A stretch of DNA of 64,000 nucleotides from Chamaesiphon minutus PCC 6605 (GCF_000317145.1 NC_019697.1:2948385-3012384); one strand, 5' to 3'; counted from the first letter of the stretch, positions 18,817-30,238 are shown. Numbers and translations are program-made. The notes: a model not told the origin generated them from the sequence alone.

Positions 18817-19599
18817 ATGGAATTACAGACCGAGAGATCGCCGCTACAACATCGTCATATTATCGGTATGCGTGTCGATGCCACCAGCTATGAAGATGCC
18901 ACCGAAAGAATTATTAAGTGGGCACAATTCAGAGCCGCAAAACGCGTTTGTGCCGCGAATGTCCACATGGCAATGGAAACTTATGACGATCCCAAATTTG
19001 CAGAAGTAGTCAATTATGCTGATTTAGTCACGCCAGACGGAATGCCTTTAGTCTGGGGTTTGCGCGCTCTGGGAATTAAAGATGCAACTAGAGTTTGCGG
19101 GCCGAGTCTAACTTTAATGGTATGCGAAGCCGCTGCACGCCACAAGTTACCGATCGCGCTTTATGGTGGTACGCCAGAAAGTTTAGTCGATCTGACTAGT
19201 TTTTTACTCGATCGATTTCCAGAAATCGAAATTGCCTGTCAAATTTCACCGCCTTTTCGCGAGCTAACTCCCGCAGAAGATACGGCTTACACCGAGCAAA
19301 TCGTGGCATCGGGAGCGCGAATTCTGTTTGTCGGGATTGGTTGTCCGCGCCAAGAAATCTGGATGGCACGGCATCAAGACCGAATTCCCGCTGTCATGCT
19401 AGGAGTAGGTGCTGCTTTTAATTTTTATTCGGGACGTGTCAAGCACGCCCCGCTTTGGATGCAGAAAATCGGTCTAGAGTGGTTTTTTCGGTTGCTAATG
19501 GAGCCAAGACGTTTGTGGAAGCGTTATTTAAAGCAAAATCCCCGCTTTATCTTCTTGTTCTTACAGCAATTAATTCTCTCTTCAAGAATAGATAATTGA
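18817..19599 (+). CDS. WecG/TagA/CpsF family glycosyltransferase (GT26)
   Basis: The 260-residue protein has the family hallmarks: CAANVHMAMETYDDPKF, ADLVTPDGMPLVWGLRALG, GGTPESL, LFVGIGCPRQEIWMARHQ, GVGAAFNFYSGRVKHAP and the C-terminal GLEWFFRLLMEPRRLWKRYL. Relatives transfer N-acetylmannosaminuronate or N-acetylmannosamine onto lipid-linked intermediates at the membrane. The substrate here is unknown. It has its own leader with a candidate promoter, so it may begin a second EPS transcript. Confidence 0.9.
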   Translation: MELQTERSPLQHRHIIGMRVDATSYEDATERIIKWAQFRAAKRVCAANVHMAMETYDDPKFAEVVNYADLVTPDGMPLVWGLRALGIKDATRVCGPSLTLMVCEAAARHKLPIALYGGTPESLVDLTSFLLDRFPEIEIACQISPPFRELTPAEDTAYTEQIVASGARILFVGIGCPRQEIWMARHQDRIPAVMLGVGAAFNFYSGRVKHAPLWMQKIGLEWFFRLLMEPRRLWKRYLKQNPRFIFLFLQQLILSSRIDN

Positions 19600-19746
19600 T
19601 AACTCAATTTTATTGAGACTTATAGCCTAATTTTACCTGGAGTGCGATCGCGATCGCTGATGATTGAATATCAAAATGATAAGAGCTAGATTACTTATTC
19701 AAACGATCGATCCCGATCTCTTCTGATTTGATAAGCTATGGAGCAA

Positions 19747-19790
19747 GTGTTTTGGCGGATTCAATCTCTAGAGATTTTGATATAATAAAA
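19747..19790 (+). promoter_or_regulatory. Candidate promoter with upstream 15-bp element for the Wzc-like kinase
   Basis: GTGTTTTGGCGGATT at 19747-19761 is followed 20 bases later by a perfect TATAAT at 19781-19786, placing a start site about 15-20 bases before the ATG at 19811. No good -35 hexamer is present at the normal spacing, which fits activator dependence through the 15-bp element. By-eye call. Confidence 0.5.
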
Positions 19791-19810
19791 AGTTACTATA
19801 CAAATAATTT

Positions 19811-22123
19811 ATGGAATCTCAAGAATCAATTGACTTAAACTTGAGTCATTATTTATTCGCAGTAAAACGGCACTGGATTCCTGCTGTTAGTATTTTTGCT
19901 GCGACAGTTGCGCTGAGTATTGCGGCAGCTTCTTTATTAAAACCATCCTATCAAGCAGAAGGAAGGCTGTTATTTAAGAATTCTACATTTAGGGTCATTG
20001 GGCCAAATCTCATTCCCAGCAACATGGAAGGAAGTGAGTCCGGCGATCTCAAGTCCTTAGTATCTAATCAAAATCCCATCACCACTCAGATGGAAGTGAT
20101 TGCTTCGCGACCATTATTACAGAGAACTGCCGATCGATTAAAACTTAAAAACGATCGCGGTAAACTACTTACAGCAAGCGACATCCATACTGGGTTGACA
20201 ACCAAAATTATCGGCGGTTCGGATATATTACAAATTGGTTTTAAAGGTCGTAATTCAAAAGATGCTGCCAATATAGTTAATACATTGATGAATGTTTATT
20301 TAGAAAATGATATTCAAGCTAGTAGATTGGAAGCAGAGAATGCTCGACAATTTATAGAGCAGCAGATGCCAAAAACTTTAGCTGCGGTGAATAGCGCAGA
20401 GAGCGCGGTACGAAACTTCAAACAGCAAAATAATATTGTCGATCTATCAGAAGAAGCTAAATCTGCTGTTGGTGTCATTGGTAATTTAGAGAATAACATT
20501 AATGCCGTTCGATCGGAATTAGAACAGGCCAATGCTCAAAGTCAAGAATTATACAAAAAAGTTAATTTAAATTCTCAAGATGCTTTAGCAGTTAGCGCAA
20601 TTAGTCAGTCGCCTGCAATTCAAGGAATTCTCACTCAGCTCCAAGACGTAGATAGACAGCTTGCAACTGAAAGTAGTCGCTTTTCTGATGATAATCCCAT
20701 TATTGTCGGACTCAAAGAAAAGCAATCAAAATTAAAAGCACTTCTGGAACAACAAATCCGGAGTACGATCGGTTCTCAAGCACAGATTCCACAAGGATTG
20801 CTAAAAATTGGCGACCTCAAACAAAATCTAATTACTGAGTTACTGCGATCGCAAGTACAGCAGACTGGCTTAGTTAACAAACTAAATTCGCTCCAGAGTT
20901 CTCGTGCCGCTTATGAAAAAAGAGTGAGCGTCATTCCTAAACTGGTACAGACTCAACGTCAGCTAGAAAGACAGCTAGAAGTCTCTCAAGCTACTTATCA
21001 ATCTTTATTAAAAAAGGTTCAGGAACTTCAGGTAGCCAGAAATAAGAGTACGTCAAATGCTCGCATTATTTCGAGTGCTGCCATTCCTGAAAAACCAGAG
21101 CCAGGGCCAAAATTAATCCTGGGAATTTTAGGCGGTCTGGTAGGTGCTTTACTCGGTACTAGTGCAATTGCTTACCTAGAACTCAGAGATAGCTCACTCA
21201 AAACTGTTAAAGAGATCGATAAGATTTTTGGATATACTTTGTTAGGGATGATTCCGGCGACCCAAAAGAAAAAGATTCGCTCCCGTGCAACGACACCAGA
21301 ACAAACAACCCTAGAAATTGCAGTTAGAGATACCCCCCAATCGATAACTAGCGAAATGTCCCGCACTATTCAATCCAATTTGCGATTTTTAAGTGCCGAT
21401 AAACCGTTAAAAATAATTGCCATTACTAGTAGTGTTGCTAATGAAGGTAAATCTAAAGTAGCAGCCAATTTAGCCGCTGCAATTGCCGGAATGGGACAAA
21501 AAGTGTTGTTAATCGATGCCGATATGCGCGTTCCTTATCAGCATCGTTTCTGGAAATTGCCACTCAGAAAAGGTTTGAGCGAACTAATAGAGCGGAAATC
21601 TAAGCTTCAGCAAATCTCTTGGACAGTGATGGAAAATTTAGATGTATTAACTGCTGGAGCTAGACCCTCAAATCCGCTATCAGCTCTCGAATCCAAACAA
21701 ATGAAATTGCTAATTCAAGAAGTTTCAAAATCCTATGATTTTGTAATTATTGACGTACCGCCAATTTTAGTCGCTAGCGATGCTTTGACTGTAGGTCAAA
21801 TCGCTGATGGAGTGTTGTTAGTGTCCAGACCTGGGGTAATTAATGCCAAAGATGCTAAAGCAGTCCAAGAAAAATTTAAAATGTCACAATGTAATGTATT
21901 AGGCTTAATTGTTAATGGTGTCATTCAAAAATATGAAACCGAAGATTATTTCTCGGCCAGCCAAGAATACTTTAGCGTTGAGGAGGAAACTGAAGCACCC
22001 TGGACTGATTACATGACTAAGCTTGGCGAAACCATCGCCGATCGATCTCAGTCAGATACAATATTTATCGATACAGAGGGTGTGACTACGATGCTCGGCA
22101 AGTCTACCAACTTCCATAACTAA
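19811..22123 (+). CDS. Wzc-like polysaccharide co-polymerase / BY-type tyrosine autokinase
   Basis: The 770-residue protein has an N-terminal Wzz domain with a first membrane segment (WIPAVSIFAATVALSIAAAS), a long coiled-coil periplasmic region, a second membrane segment (LILGILGGLVGALLGTSAIAY) and a cytoplasmic kinase domain. The kinase has a Walker A (VANEGKSK near 546), Walker A' (LLIDADMR) and Walker B (FVIIDVPP). The tail is Tyr-rich (YETEDYFSASQEYF), the likely autophosphorylation cluster. It controls chain length and export of polysaccharide with Wzx/Wzy, in line with its neighbours. It is preceded by a good TATAAT. Confidence 0.92.
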   Translation: MESQESIDLNLSHYLFAVKRHWIPAVSIFAATVALSIAAASLLKPSYQAEGRLLFKNSTFRVIGPNLIPSNMEGSESGDLKSLVSNQNPITTQMEVIASRPLLQRTADRLKLKNDRGKLLTASDIHTGLTTKIIGGSDILQIGFKGRNSKDAANIVNTLMNVYLENDIQASRLEAENARQFIEQQMPKTLAAVNSAESAVRNFKQQNNIVDLSEEAKSAVGVIGNLENNINAVRSELEQANAQSQELYKKVNLNSQDALAVSAISQSPAIQGILTQLQDVDRQLATESSRFSDDNPIIVGLKEKQSKLKALLEQQIRSTIGSQAQIPQGLLKIGDLKQNLITELLRSQVQQTGLVNKLNSLQSSRAAYEKRVSVIPKLVQTQRQLERQLEVSQATYQSLLKKVQELQVARNKSTSNARIISSAAIPEKPEPGPKLILGILGGLVGALLGTSAIAYLELRDSSLKTVKEIDKIFGYTLLGMIPATQKKKIRSRATTPEQTTLEIAVRDTPQSITSEMSRTIQSNLRFLSADKPLKIIAITSSVANEGKSKVAANLAAAIAGMGQKVLLIDADMRVPYQHRFWKLPLRKGLSELIERKSKLQQISWTVMENLDVLTAGARPSNPLSALESKQMKLLIQEVSKSYDFVIIDVPPILVASDALTVGQIADGVLLVSRPGVINAKDAKAVQEKFKMSQCNVLGLIVNGVIQKYETEDYFSASQEYFSVEEETEAPWTDYMTKLGETIADRSQSDTIFIDTEGVTTMLGKSTNFHN

Positions 22124-22571
22124 ACTAGAGTGTTTGCGTCAGTAATTAATAACTGATAATTGATAATTGCGCTCTGGAGTTTCCCTCCCTTGCTGCTTGG
22201 TTCGCCAGCCTGTGTTTGTGAGATATTGTCAGCGATCGCAGTCACAATTTATTACTCTTGTTTTAGGAAAAGTTTGTCACAGAATCTTTAGGTGTAATTA
22301 ACTTCACATGCTCCGCTATTTGTCTGAAATTAAATTAAGATAATTAGCCGAGCGTCATCAAAAATCGATCGGCTATAATACTAAAACAGTTTTTCAATAT
22401 CAAAATCTACCTAAATATAAACGTCATCAAAAATTGATGTCTACGCTCATTATTTAATAGTACTAGAATAAAATATTTGAGAAAATATGAGCGTTAAGCT
22501 AGAATTAGTCGGTAGCTTAACGCTCTAAATTTTTTTGAATGCAAAAATTAATATATATTAGGTATTTTTAA
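22124..22571 (+). other. 448-base intergenic region with repeats and hairpins
   Basis: No gene is seen. It holds a hairpin at 22345-22375 (TAGCCGA...TCGGCTA) and a 13-base direct repeat CGTCATCAAAAAT at 22353-22365 and 22422-22434. A copy of the dispersed GGAG-TTTCCCTCC element lies near 22170-22190. A strong terminator-like hairpin just before the next gene is listed separately. Confidence 0.6.
22489..22537 (+). terminator. Intrinsic terminator-like hairpin, possible attenuator
   Basis: A perfect 13-bp stem (22489-22501 with 22513-22525, 11-base loop) is followed by TAAATTTTTTT. It lies only 35 bases before the start of the next gene and 366 bases after the kinase stop, so it looks more like a leader attenuator than a gene end. 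An upstream ACGCTCAT at 22443-22450 could pair with ATGAGCGT at 22487-22494 and so block the stem. Confidence 0.7.
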
Positions 22572-24380
22572 ATGAGTTTAAGACAAGATCGCCTTAAGGC
22601 TAGAGCGATAGAGATACCGGAAATAGCTATCTTTCCCCTATTAGTGGCGATTGTTTGGGTCGCACATTTTTGGCACTCTGCTAGTTTCGGACTGTATGAA
22701 GATGATTGGAACAGAATTCCTAATATCATCGGACTGAGTTGGCAGCAAATCTTCACTAAAGTTATTTTTGAAACCAGCGGTCAAGGCCGTCCATTTCACG
22801 ATGGGTTAATTTTTTTATTTTCGTTCTTAGGTATCAAGATTGGTGGATTACAGTACGCTTATGCGATCGGGGCGGCGATCGTTTCTGCCAATGCTTGCCT
22901 CTTCTATTCATTACTAAATAAAATCTACAGTAATCGAGTTTTTGCCATTACTGGAGCATTGACATTCTGCCTCTTTCCTGCCGATACTACTAGAGATTAT
23001 TTAACTCATTCATTAGGAATCCAGCCATCATTAACTTTTCTACTACTCGCTCTTCATTGCTACACTTCTGGTAAAATAAAACTAGCTTATTCTATTGTAT
23101 TCTTATCTTTAATTACCTACGAGCCTGTATTTACGGTTTTCTTTGCCGCTCCGTTGTTCGATCGAGAATGGAATTCAAAATTACCTAAAATATTATTTAG
23201 AAACGCAGTCATTTTACTCGGCCTTATTATCCTGATACTAATAGTCCGTAGAATCCTTGGCGAGGGACAAGTTTCCCAGTTCGGTATTCAATCGATCGTT
23301 TTATTAATACTCAACCCAATTATTGGATCGATTACTAGCTTAACGATGTTAGTCTACCGACCGCTAGAAACATTGCTTAAATTTAATACAGAATGGCTAC
23401 TCTGTTTACTAGCTTTTATTAGTCTGGCATGTTTATTTTATTACTTGAAGTCGGAGTCTTTGCACAAAGTATTTAGCTTGCGCGGGCTAGTTCGATCGAA
23501 AAGGTTTTTAAAAATGCCAGACGCACTCAAGCCATATGCCAAGCCAATGCTAACTGGATTAGCTGCCTTAATGCTGGCTTATCCGCTGGCAATGACTAGT
23601 TATGGATTCGCCATTAGCGGTAGAACTACGCGAGTTCATGTCGCAGCAATTATTGGCACTTCGATCTTATCAGCTTGCATCTGTTCGGCTATTTTGGTGA
23701 CAGCCAGCAGATATAATCGCAGGCGTTTAGCAGCACTGGGATTAGCAGGATTTTTTGCTTTATTAGTTGGATTCGGACTCAGAGTTCAGCAAGACTACCA
23801 GTTGATGTGGCAGCATCAAAGAGGGTTTTGGAGCGATGTGGTGCGCCTGTGTCCAGATCTCACAGAGGGAACTGTAATTTTTGTCGAACCTAGTGGGTTG
23901 CGCGATACCAGACAACCAGTTCCGTTTCGACCATCGAGAGGTGTCTCAGATCCCAAACAAATTAAAGCACTGGAGTGGGAATTGCCGCAAGTACTCAGTA
24001 ATATCTATCAGTTTCCCGCTAGTTGGCAACTAAAACCGAAAGCATATCGATTACAATCAGATTGGCAAGATAAAATCTTGTCCGATCGTAATTTATTCCG
24101 CGTTAGTACTGCGATACCTGTCATCAACGAGGATGAAATGAATCGCGAGATTGAAAGTACTAATGTAATTTTTCTGGAAACCAAAAGTGATAAATTAACT
24201 CGCCGCACGGAGCCACTGACAATTGGCAATCGACAATTTAAACTCAAACAACAAACTCGTGCCGGATTACCACCATTTGAGAAGAAATATCTCTATAATT
24301 ATCTAATTCAAAGCCCTGGCGATCGATCGATCGATTATTTAGTTGGGAACAGCACATCTACCAGTAAAAAAACCTCATGA
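22572..24380 (+). CDS. Multi-span membrane protein, GT-C glycosyltransferase-like, function unknown
   Basis: The 602-residue protein has about 10 hydrophobic helices and a soluble C-terminal part. The first extracytoplasmic loop carries an acidic YEDDWNRIP motif, the position and type of the ED/DD motif of GT-C transferases that use polyprenyl-phosphate sugars. I do not recognise a named family. The 4-base ATGA overlap with the following GT2-GtrA gene supports a two-protein system: the GT2 enzyme makes a lipid-phosphate sugar and this protein transfers it outside. That role is inference. Confidence 0.65.
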   Translation: MSLRQDRLKARAIEIPEIAIFPLLVAIVWVAHFWHSASFGLYEDDWNRIPNIIGLSWQQIFTKVIFETSGQGRPFHDGLIFLFSFLGIKIGGLQYAYAIGAAIVSANACLFYSLLNKIYSNRVFAITGALTFCLFPADTTRDYLTHSLGIQPSLTFLLLALHCYTSGKIKLAYSIVFLSLITYEPVFTVFFAAPLFDREWNSKLPKILFRNAVILLGLIILILIVRRILGEGQVSQFGIQSIVLLILNPIIGSITSLTMLVYRPLETLLKFNTEWLLCLLAFISLACLFYYLKSESLHKVFSLRGLVRSKRFLKMPDALKPYAKPMLTGLAALMLAYPLAMTSYGFAISGRTTRVHVAAIIGTSILSACICSAILVTASRYNRRRLAALGLAGFFALLVGFGLRVQQDYQLMWQHQRGFWSDVVRLCPDLTEGTVIFVEPSGLRDTRQPVPFRPSRGVSDPKQIKALEWELPQVLSNIYQFPASWQLKPKAYRLQSDWQDKILSDRNLFRVSTAIPVINEDEMNREIESTNVIFLETKSDKLTRRTEPLTIGNRQFKLKQQTRAGLPPFEKKYLYNYLIQSPGDRSIDYLVGNSTSTSKKTS

Positions 24381-25606
24381 GCGACAGTAACCAAAATCTC
24401 TTATTGGCATTTCCCACTGGCGCATTGGTAATTAGCGATCGAGTAAATATAACATCTACGCTCGATCGTCCGCTGAAATTTTCTTTAATAATTCCGACCT
24501 TTAATGAAGGACAGAATATCAAAGAAATCGTTACTATTTTAAGTGGATTGCTCGATCGAATCATCCCTGGCGAATACGAACTGATCGTCGTCGATGACAA
24601 TAGTCCCGATCTCACTTGGGAATTAGCCTGCGAACTCATCCCCACTTACCCACAACTGCAAGTCATGCGCCGCACTACCGAGCGCGGACTTTCCACAGCG
24701 GTAATTCGCGGTTGGCAAGCCGCACGCGGTGAAGTTTTAGGCGTTATCGATGCCGACTTGCAACACCCCCCAGAAATTCTGCTGCAACTCTGGGGTGAGA
24801 TCGTCAAAGGAGCTGAATTATCTGTCGCTAGCCGCAACGTCGAAGGCGGTGGCGTCAGCGAATGGAGTGTCGTGCGGCGATTTTTATCGCGCGGCGCACA
24901 AATGTTAGGACTAGCCATTTTACCAGAAGTCATCGGTCGTCTTTCCGACCCGATGAGCGGATACTTTATGGTCCGCCGCAGTGCGATCGCCAATAAAACA
25001 CTCAGTCCTGTCGGTTACAAAATTTTAATCGAAGTCGCCGCTAGAGGCCAAATTCGCTGGATTGCCGAAACTGGATATGTATTCCGAGAACGGGTTGCAG
25101 GCGCGAGCAAGGTCACCTGGAAACAGTATGTAGAGTATATCCAACATTTAGTCAGATTGCGGTTTTCACTGTGGCCTGTGACGCGCTTTCTCCGCTTTGG
25201 CGTGGTCGGATTTAGCGGTGTCTTTGTCGATTTGGGTGTATTTTATCTATTGAGAACTCTGTTAGGCATTGGTTTGACTCGCAGCACGATTTTGTCTTCA
25301 GAAGTAGCCATTCTCAATAATTTCTTATGGAATGATGTCTGGACATTTGGCGATATGAGTCGCGGTCAACAAGGCAACCGCAAACGTTTTCGCAGATTTA
25401 TTAAATTTAATCTGATCTGTCTGTCCGGCTTAGTTATCAATACCTTAATCGTCAATGTGCTGTTTAATGCATTTCACATTAATGAATATATCGCTAAATT
25501 AATCGCGATCGCTGTAGTCACATTCTGGAATTTTTGGTTTAACTTAAAGCTGAGTTGGCGCGTTACCGATACCGAGAAAGACTACAGTTCTAAACCTAAG
25601 CAGTAA
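24377..25606 (+). CDS. GT2 dolichol-phosphate-mannose-synthase-like protein fused to GtrA membrane domain
   Basis: The N-terminal part (about 30-270) is a GT-A transferase: FSLIIPTFNEGQNI, LIVVDDNSPD, GVIDADLQHPPE (DxD-type metal site) and DPMSGYFMVRR. The C-terminal 140 residues form a four-helix GtrA-like domain (FLRFGVVGFSGVFVDLGVFYLL). This fusion makes and probably flips a polyprenyl-phosphate-linked sugar. Its ATG overlaps the stop of the GT-C-like gene (ATGA), so the two are probably translated together. It ends the long plus-strand EPS block. Confidence 0.88.
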   Translation: MSDSNQNLLLAFPTGALVISDRVNITSTLDRPLKFSLIIPTFNEGQNIKEIVTILSGLLDRIIPGEYELIVVDDNSPDLTWELACELIPTYPQLQVMRRTTERGLSTAVIRGWQAARGEVLGVIDADLQHPPEILLQLWGEIVKGAELSVASRNVEGGGVSEWSVVRRFLSRGAQMLGLAILPEVIGRLSDPMSGYFMVRRSAIANKTLSPVGYKILIEVAARGQIRWIAETGYVFRERVAGASKVTWKQYVEYIQHLVRLRFSLWPVTRFLRFGVVGFSGVFVDLGVFYLLRTLLGIGLTRSTILSSEVAILNNFLWNDVWTFGDMSRGQQGNRKRFRRFIKFNLICLSGLVINTLIVNVLFNAFHINEYIAKLIAIAVVTFWNFWFNLKLSWRVTDTEKDYSSKPKQ

Positions 25607-25753
25607 ATTAGTTAGACTATGATTGAGGTCGATCTCCCAACCCCCACTCAACTAATCGCACGAAATCTTCTAGTGGGGGATGGCAAGTTGATTTACCTCC
25701 GGTAGGCTTCGTCAACAATATCGATCGTTAAAATCGATATCAGCTATTCTGTA

Positions 25754-27190
25754 TTAGTTGCTTTTCCAGGTACCGTGAAAACCCATCGGTACAACACTAG
25801 GTAAACCCAAACGACAGACTGGAGAGTCATCTAGCCTGTCTCGATCGAAAATCCAGACTTCACTCTGATGATGTTCGCCATCATAAATTACTGTCAAAAT
25901 CCAACCTCGGTTAGGATCGAATCGATCGACAACATGAATCGGTTCGGTTGGATATAAATGACTGGCAAGATCGGCAGTAGTTAAAGTATTTGTCTGGCGA
26001 TCGAACCTGCCGATCGTGCCTACTAATTCTCGATTTAGAACTGCATTTGGCTTGTGAACGGCTAAATATGTGTATCGCCATTCTCGTCCGACTCGATCGC
26101 TTTCCACCAGCGGAAATTCGCAACTCCGATCGACTAATCGATCGCTACTAACTAATTTGCCAGCAGCCGGATCGATGACTAATTGCCACAGCGTACCGAT
26201 TGCCTCGGTATGAGTTTCACCACTAGCGACTTCTCTCAAAAATTCATTGGTACCAAAATCTGGATATCGCACTAAATCGCAAATAATTTGACCGTTAGGA
26301 TCGACATATCCATTACCGAAATGCCATTGATACCACGGCTCAGTAGTAAAGCTACTAACCAGACTTAAATCCTCGCGATCGAACACCATAATCTGAGTGC
26401 CTAATTCTGGCTGCCACCGGATCGATTCGCTATAACTAGCCAATCCAAATAAAATCGGCAGTGGTTGAATCTCGATCGGATTGATACAAAATACTAAATA
26501 TTTACCGACCAGCAAAAAGTCATGAACGGTAGTCATTCTGTGCAGTTTAGTTTGAGTAAATTTCTTAACTTTGCCACTGCGATCGCTTTCATAAAGATTT
26601 AGTTTTGGTTGCGCGCCGATCGAGATGCCAAAATTATAAATATGCCCCGAAACTGGATCGACTTTAGGGTGCGCTGAATAAATTAACGGAGCAGCAGCTA
26701 ACTCTAAATTATCCGTACCGATCGTGTCTAAACTATCTAAATCTAACGCGTATGGCGCACCACCTTCCCACAAGGCCAACAATCGATCGGGTAAAGCTAA
26801 AACCGAAGTATTGGCTGCATTTCCCAACGATTTACTCCACCGTTCCCACAGATTGCCAGATGGTAGCATTCCATAATTACCATACACCCAGCGATCGACC
26901 TGACTTTCTTCCTGATATTTCTGCGTTTGAACATAGCGATAGACCCCGCTAGCAGCCCCGTCAGCAAACTTAACTGCCAAAATCGCTCCATCCCCATCAA
27001 ACCAATGTCCGACCCGTTTGCCGCCGCGTTCGAGCCGTCCGGGGCCATTTCGGTAAAGGGTACCAGACACACCAGAGGGAATCGCCCCTGCGAGGATCTG
27101 TAACTGCGTCTTAGCAAATTCGGGTGCGGGTGCGGCTAGAGCTTGCCCCCAAAGAGGTTTCGTAGCTGATGGTTTGGAGGTAGTAGTCAT
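25754..27190 (-). CDS. Carotenoid/apocarotenoid cleavage oxygenase
   Basis: The 478-residue protein belongs to the RPE65/carotenoid cleavage oxygenase family. The four iron-binding His are visible in order: SAHPKVDP, TTVHDFL, WHFGNGY and FHGTWKSN at the C-terminus. The N-terminus has the family pattern SGTLYRNGPGRLERGGKRVGHWFDGDGAI. Length and motifs resemble cyanobacterial apocarotenoid-15,15'-oxygenase, which yields retinal-type products. The exact substrate is not predictable. It is divergent from the acetyl-CoA synthetase gene across a 310-base gap. Confidence 0.93.
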   Translation of the reverse strand: MTTTSKPSATKPLWGQALAAPAPEFAKTQLQILAGAIPSGVSGTLYRNGPGRLERGGKRVGHWFDGDGAILAVKFADGAASGVYRYVQTQKYQEESQVDRWVYGNYGMLPSGNLWERWSKSLGNAANTSVLALPDRLLALWEGGAPYALDLDSLDTIGTDNLELAAAPLIYSAHPKVDPVSGHIYNFGISIGAQPKLNLYESDRSGKVKKFTQTKLHRMTTVHDFLLVGKYLVFCINPIEIQPLPILFGLASYSESIRWQPELGTQIMVFDREDLSLVSSFTTEPWYQWHFGNGYVDPNGQIICDLVRYPDFGTNEFLREVASGETHTEAIGTLWQLVIDPAAGKLVSSDRLVDRSCEFPLVESDRVGREWRYTYLAVHKPNAVLNRELVGTIGRFDRQTNTLTTADLASHLYPTEPIHVVDRFDPNRGWILTVIYDGEHHQSEVWIFDRDRLDDSPVCRLGLPSVVPMGFHGTWKSN

Positions 27191-27500
27191 TGGTAAATAG
27201 CAATGGTTTAGTTTTCGATCGAGGATCTGGCTAGATTTCCATATTTACAGACAGATTGCCACTAACTTAAATTCTACAAAAGTTATCTTGTATCTGAAAT
27301 AAGACATCGAACGAAGTTACCTTCTAAGGAGAGCAGTCATTTAGCCCCAATTAACGATCGATTCCGATCTGTTACACGATCGATTTGCCGTAAGATGAGG
27401 CGGACTTTGCATCACTAGCAGCGGTTGAAACTGCTGAACTGAACCTAACTGGGCGATAATTAACTACATAATAATTGATAACCAATCTCCGCTCCCTACC
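27191..27500. promoter_or_regulatory. Divergent promoter region between carotenoid oxygenase and acs
   Basis: This 310-base gap must hold both promoters. I see no confident -35/-10 pair. Around 27392-27430 there is a GCGGACTTTGCA...AGCAGCGGTT segment that recurs near 59932-59960, a dispersed repeat with a small AGCAG/CTGCT hairpin. Confidence 0.4.
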
Positions 27501-29471
<1,971 letters not shown>

Positions 29472-29589
29472 GTAAATTAAAAAGTTAAAAGTTGCGGCTC
29501 GCGCTCTGGAGATTTCCTCCAGAGCGACTTGGAAACCAAATCGATCGAATCACCACGATTGCAAATCGAATCGCGATCGACATTTGCTA

Positions 29590-29663
29590 GTGGGGTTGGG
29601 CGGGTTCGTTCACAATTTTTGGAATTTGGCGATGATTATTTGCATAAACCCGCCCTCCCCACC
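29590..29663 (+). repeat. REP-like hairpin element copy 1 (GGGCGGGTT / AAACCCGCCC)
   Basis: The left arm TGGGGTTGGGCGGGTTCG and the right arm CATAAACCCGCCCTCCCCA face each other across about 40 bases. It is similar along its whole length to the copy at 31284-31360. It lies upstream of the RAYT gene. Confidence 0.85.
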
Positions 29664-29756
29664 GATAACCGTTGGCATAGTCTACCGTAGGTAATCGATC
29701 GCCACCATCTATGAATTATATAGATCGAATCAAATATCACCATCTATAAATCCTAT

Positions 29757-29788
29757 AATCGATCGAACATTATCATCTACGCACGATC
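29757..29788 (+). repeat. Island-flanking direct repeat, left copy
   Basis: These 32 bases match 31521-31552 with one difference (ATTATCATC against ATCATCATC). The two copies bracket the small genes, the RAYT gene and most REP-like elements. Confidence 0.75.
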
Positions 29789-29897
29789 GAATCGCGTTGG
29801 CGTAGCCGCGCTCGAAGCAGGTAATCGTTCAAATATCTCCGTCCCAAATCTGATACAGTGAAACAGGAAATCAACCTGTAGCTAAATTTACCTGTCA

Positions 29898-30236
29898 ATG
29901 GCTAAATTACCAGATCCAGTTATCTCGAATATTTTTATTATCCAACGCAGAATAATTGAATGCCTTGATTCTACTACTGCGACAGAATTTCGATTATTTG
30001 AGCGGATGGGTGAAACAGCCGAAACGTTGCCAGAACTTGAAGAACTTCAGAATATTAAGGAGAAACTACGATCGAAATACTCTAGGCTTTATAATCTGCT
30101 ATTAAGAATCGCGGAGTCTCAGCCCATTGCATCTAAGGATATGTTAGTTTTGTTGTATCGGTCGATAGAGTCAACCGAAGCTTCGCTAAATGCCAGCATT
30201 GCCAGTCTGCAAGAGATTCAACGTAATTGGAATTAG
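29898..30236 (+). CDS. Hypothetical small helical protein
   Basis: The 112-residue protein is not recognised. It is rich in Leu, Glu, Arg and Ile, probably all helical with coiled-coil character (LPELEELQNIKEKLRSKYSRL). It starts at ATG 29898 with no clear Shine-Dalgarno. The next small gene begins two bases after its stop, so the two form a pair. Size and layout are compatible with a toxin/antitoxin or other two-gene accessory unit, but no motif supports that. Confidence 0.55.
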   Translation: MAKLPDPVISNIFIIQRRIIECLDSTTATEFRLFERMGETAETLPELEELQNIKEKLRSKYSRLYNLLLRIAESQPIASKDMLVLLYRSIESTEASLNASIASLQEIQRNWN

Positions 30237-30238
30237 TT

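Larger units (their letters stand above)
29472..29897. other. Intergenic region with hairpin and repeat elements
   Basis: No gene is seen in these 426 bases. They contain a perfect 10-bp hairpin at 29502-29511/29517-29526, which may end the acs transcript but has no T tract. Next come a full REP-like element at 29590-29663 and a segment 29757-29788 that recurs, one base different, at 31521-31552. Confidence 0.65.
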
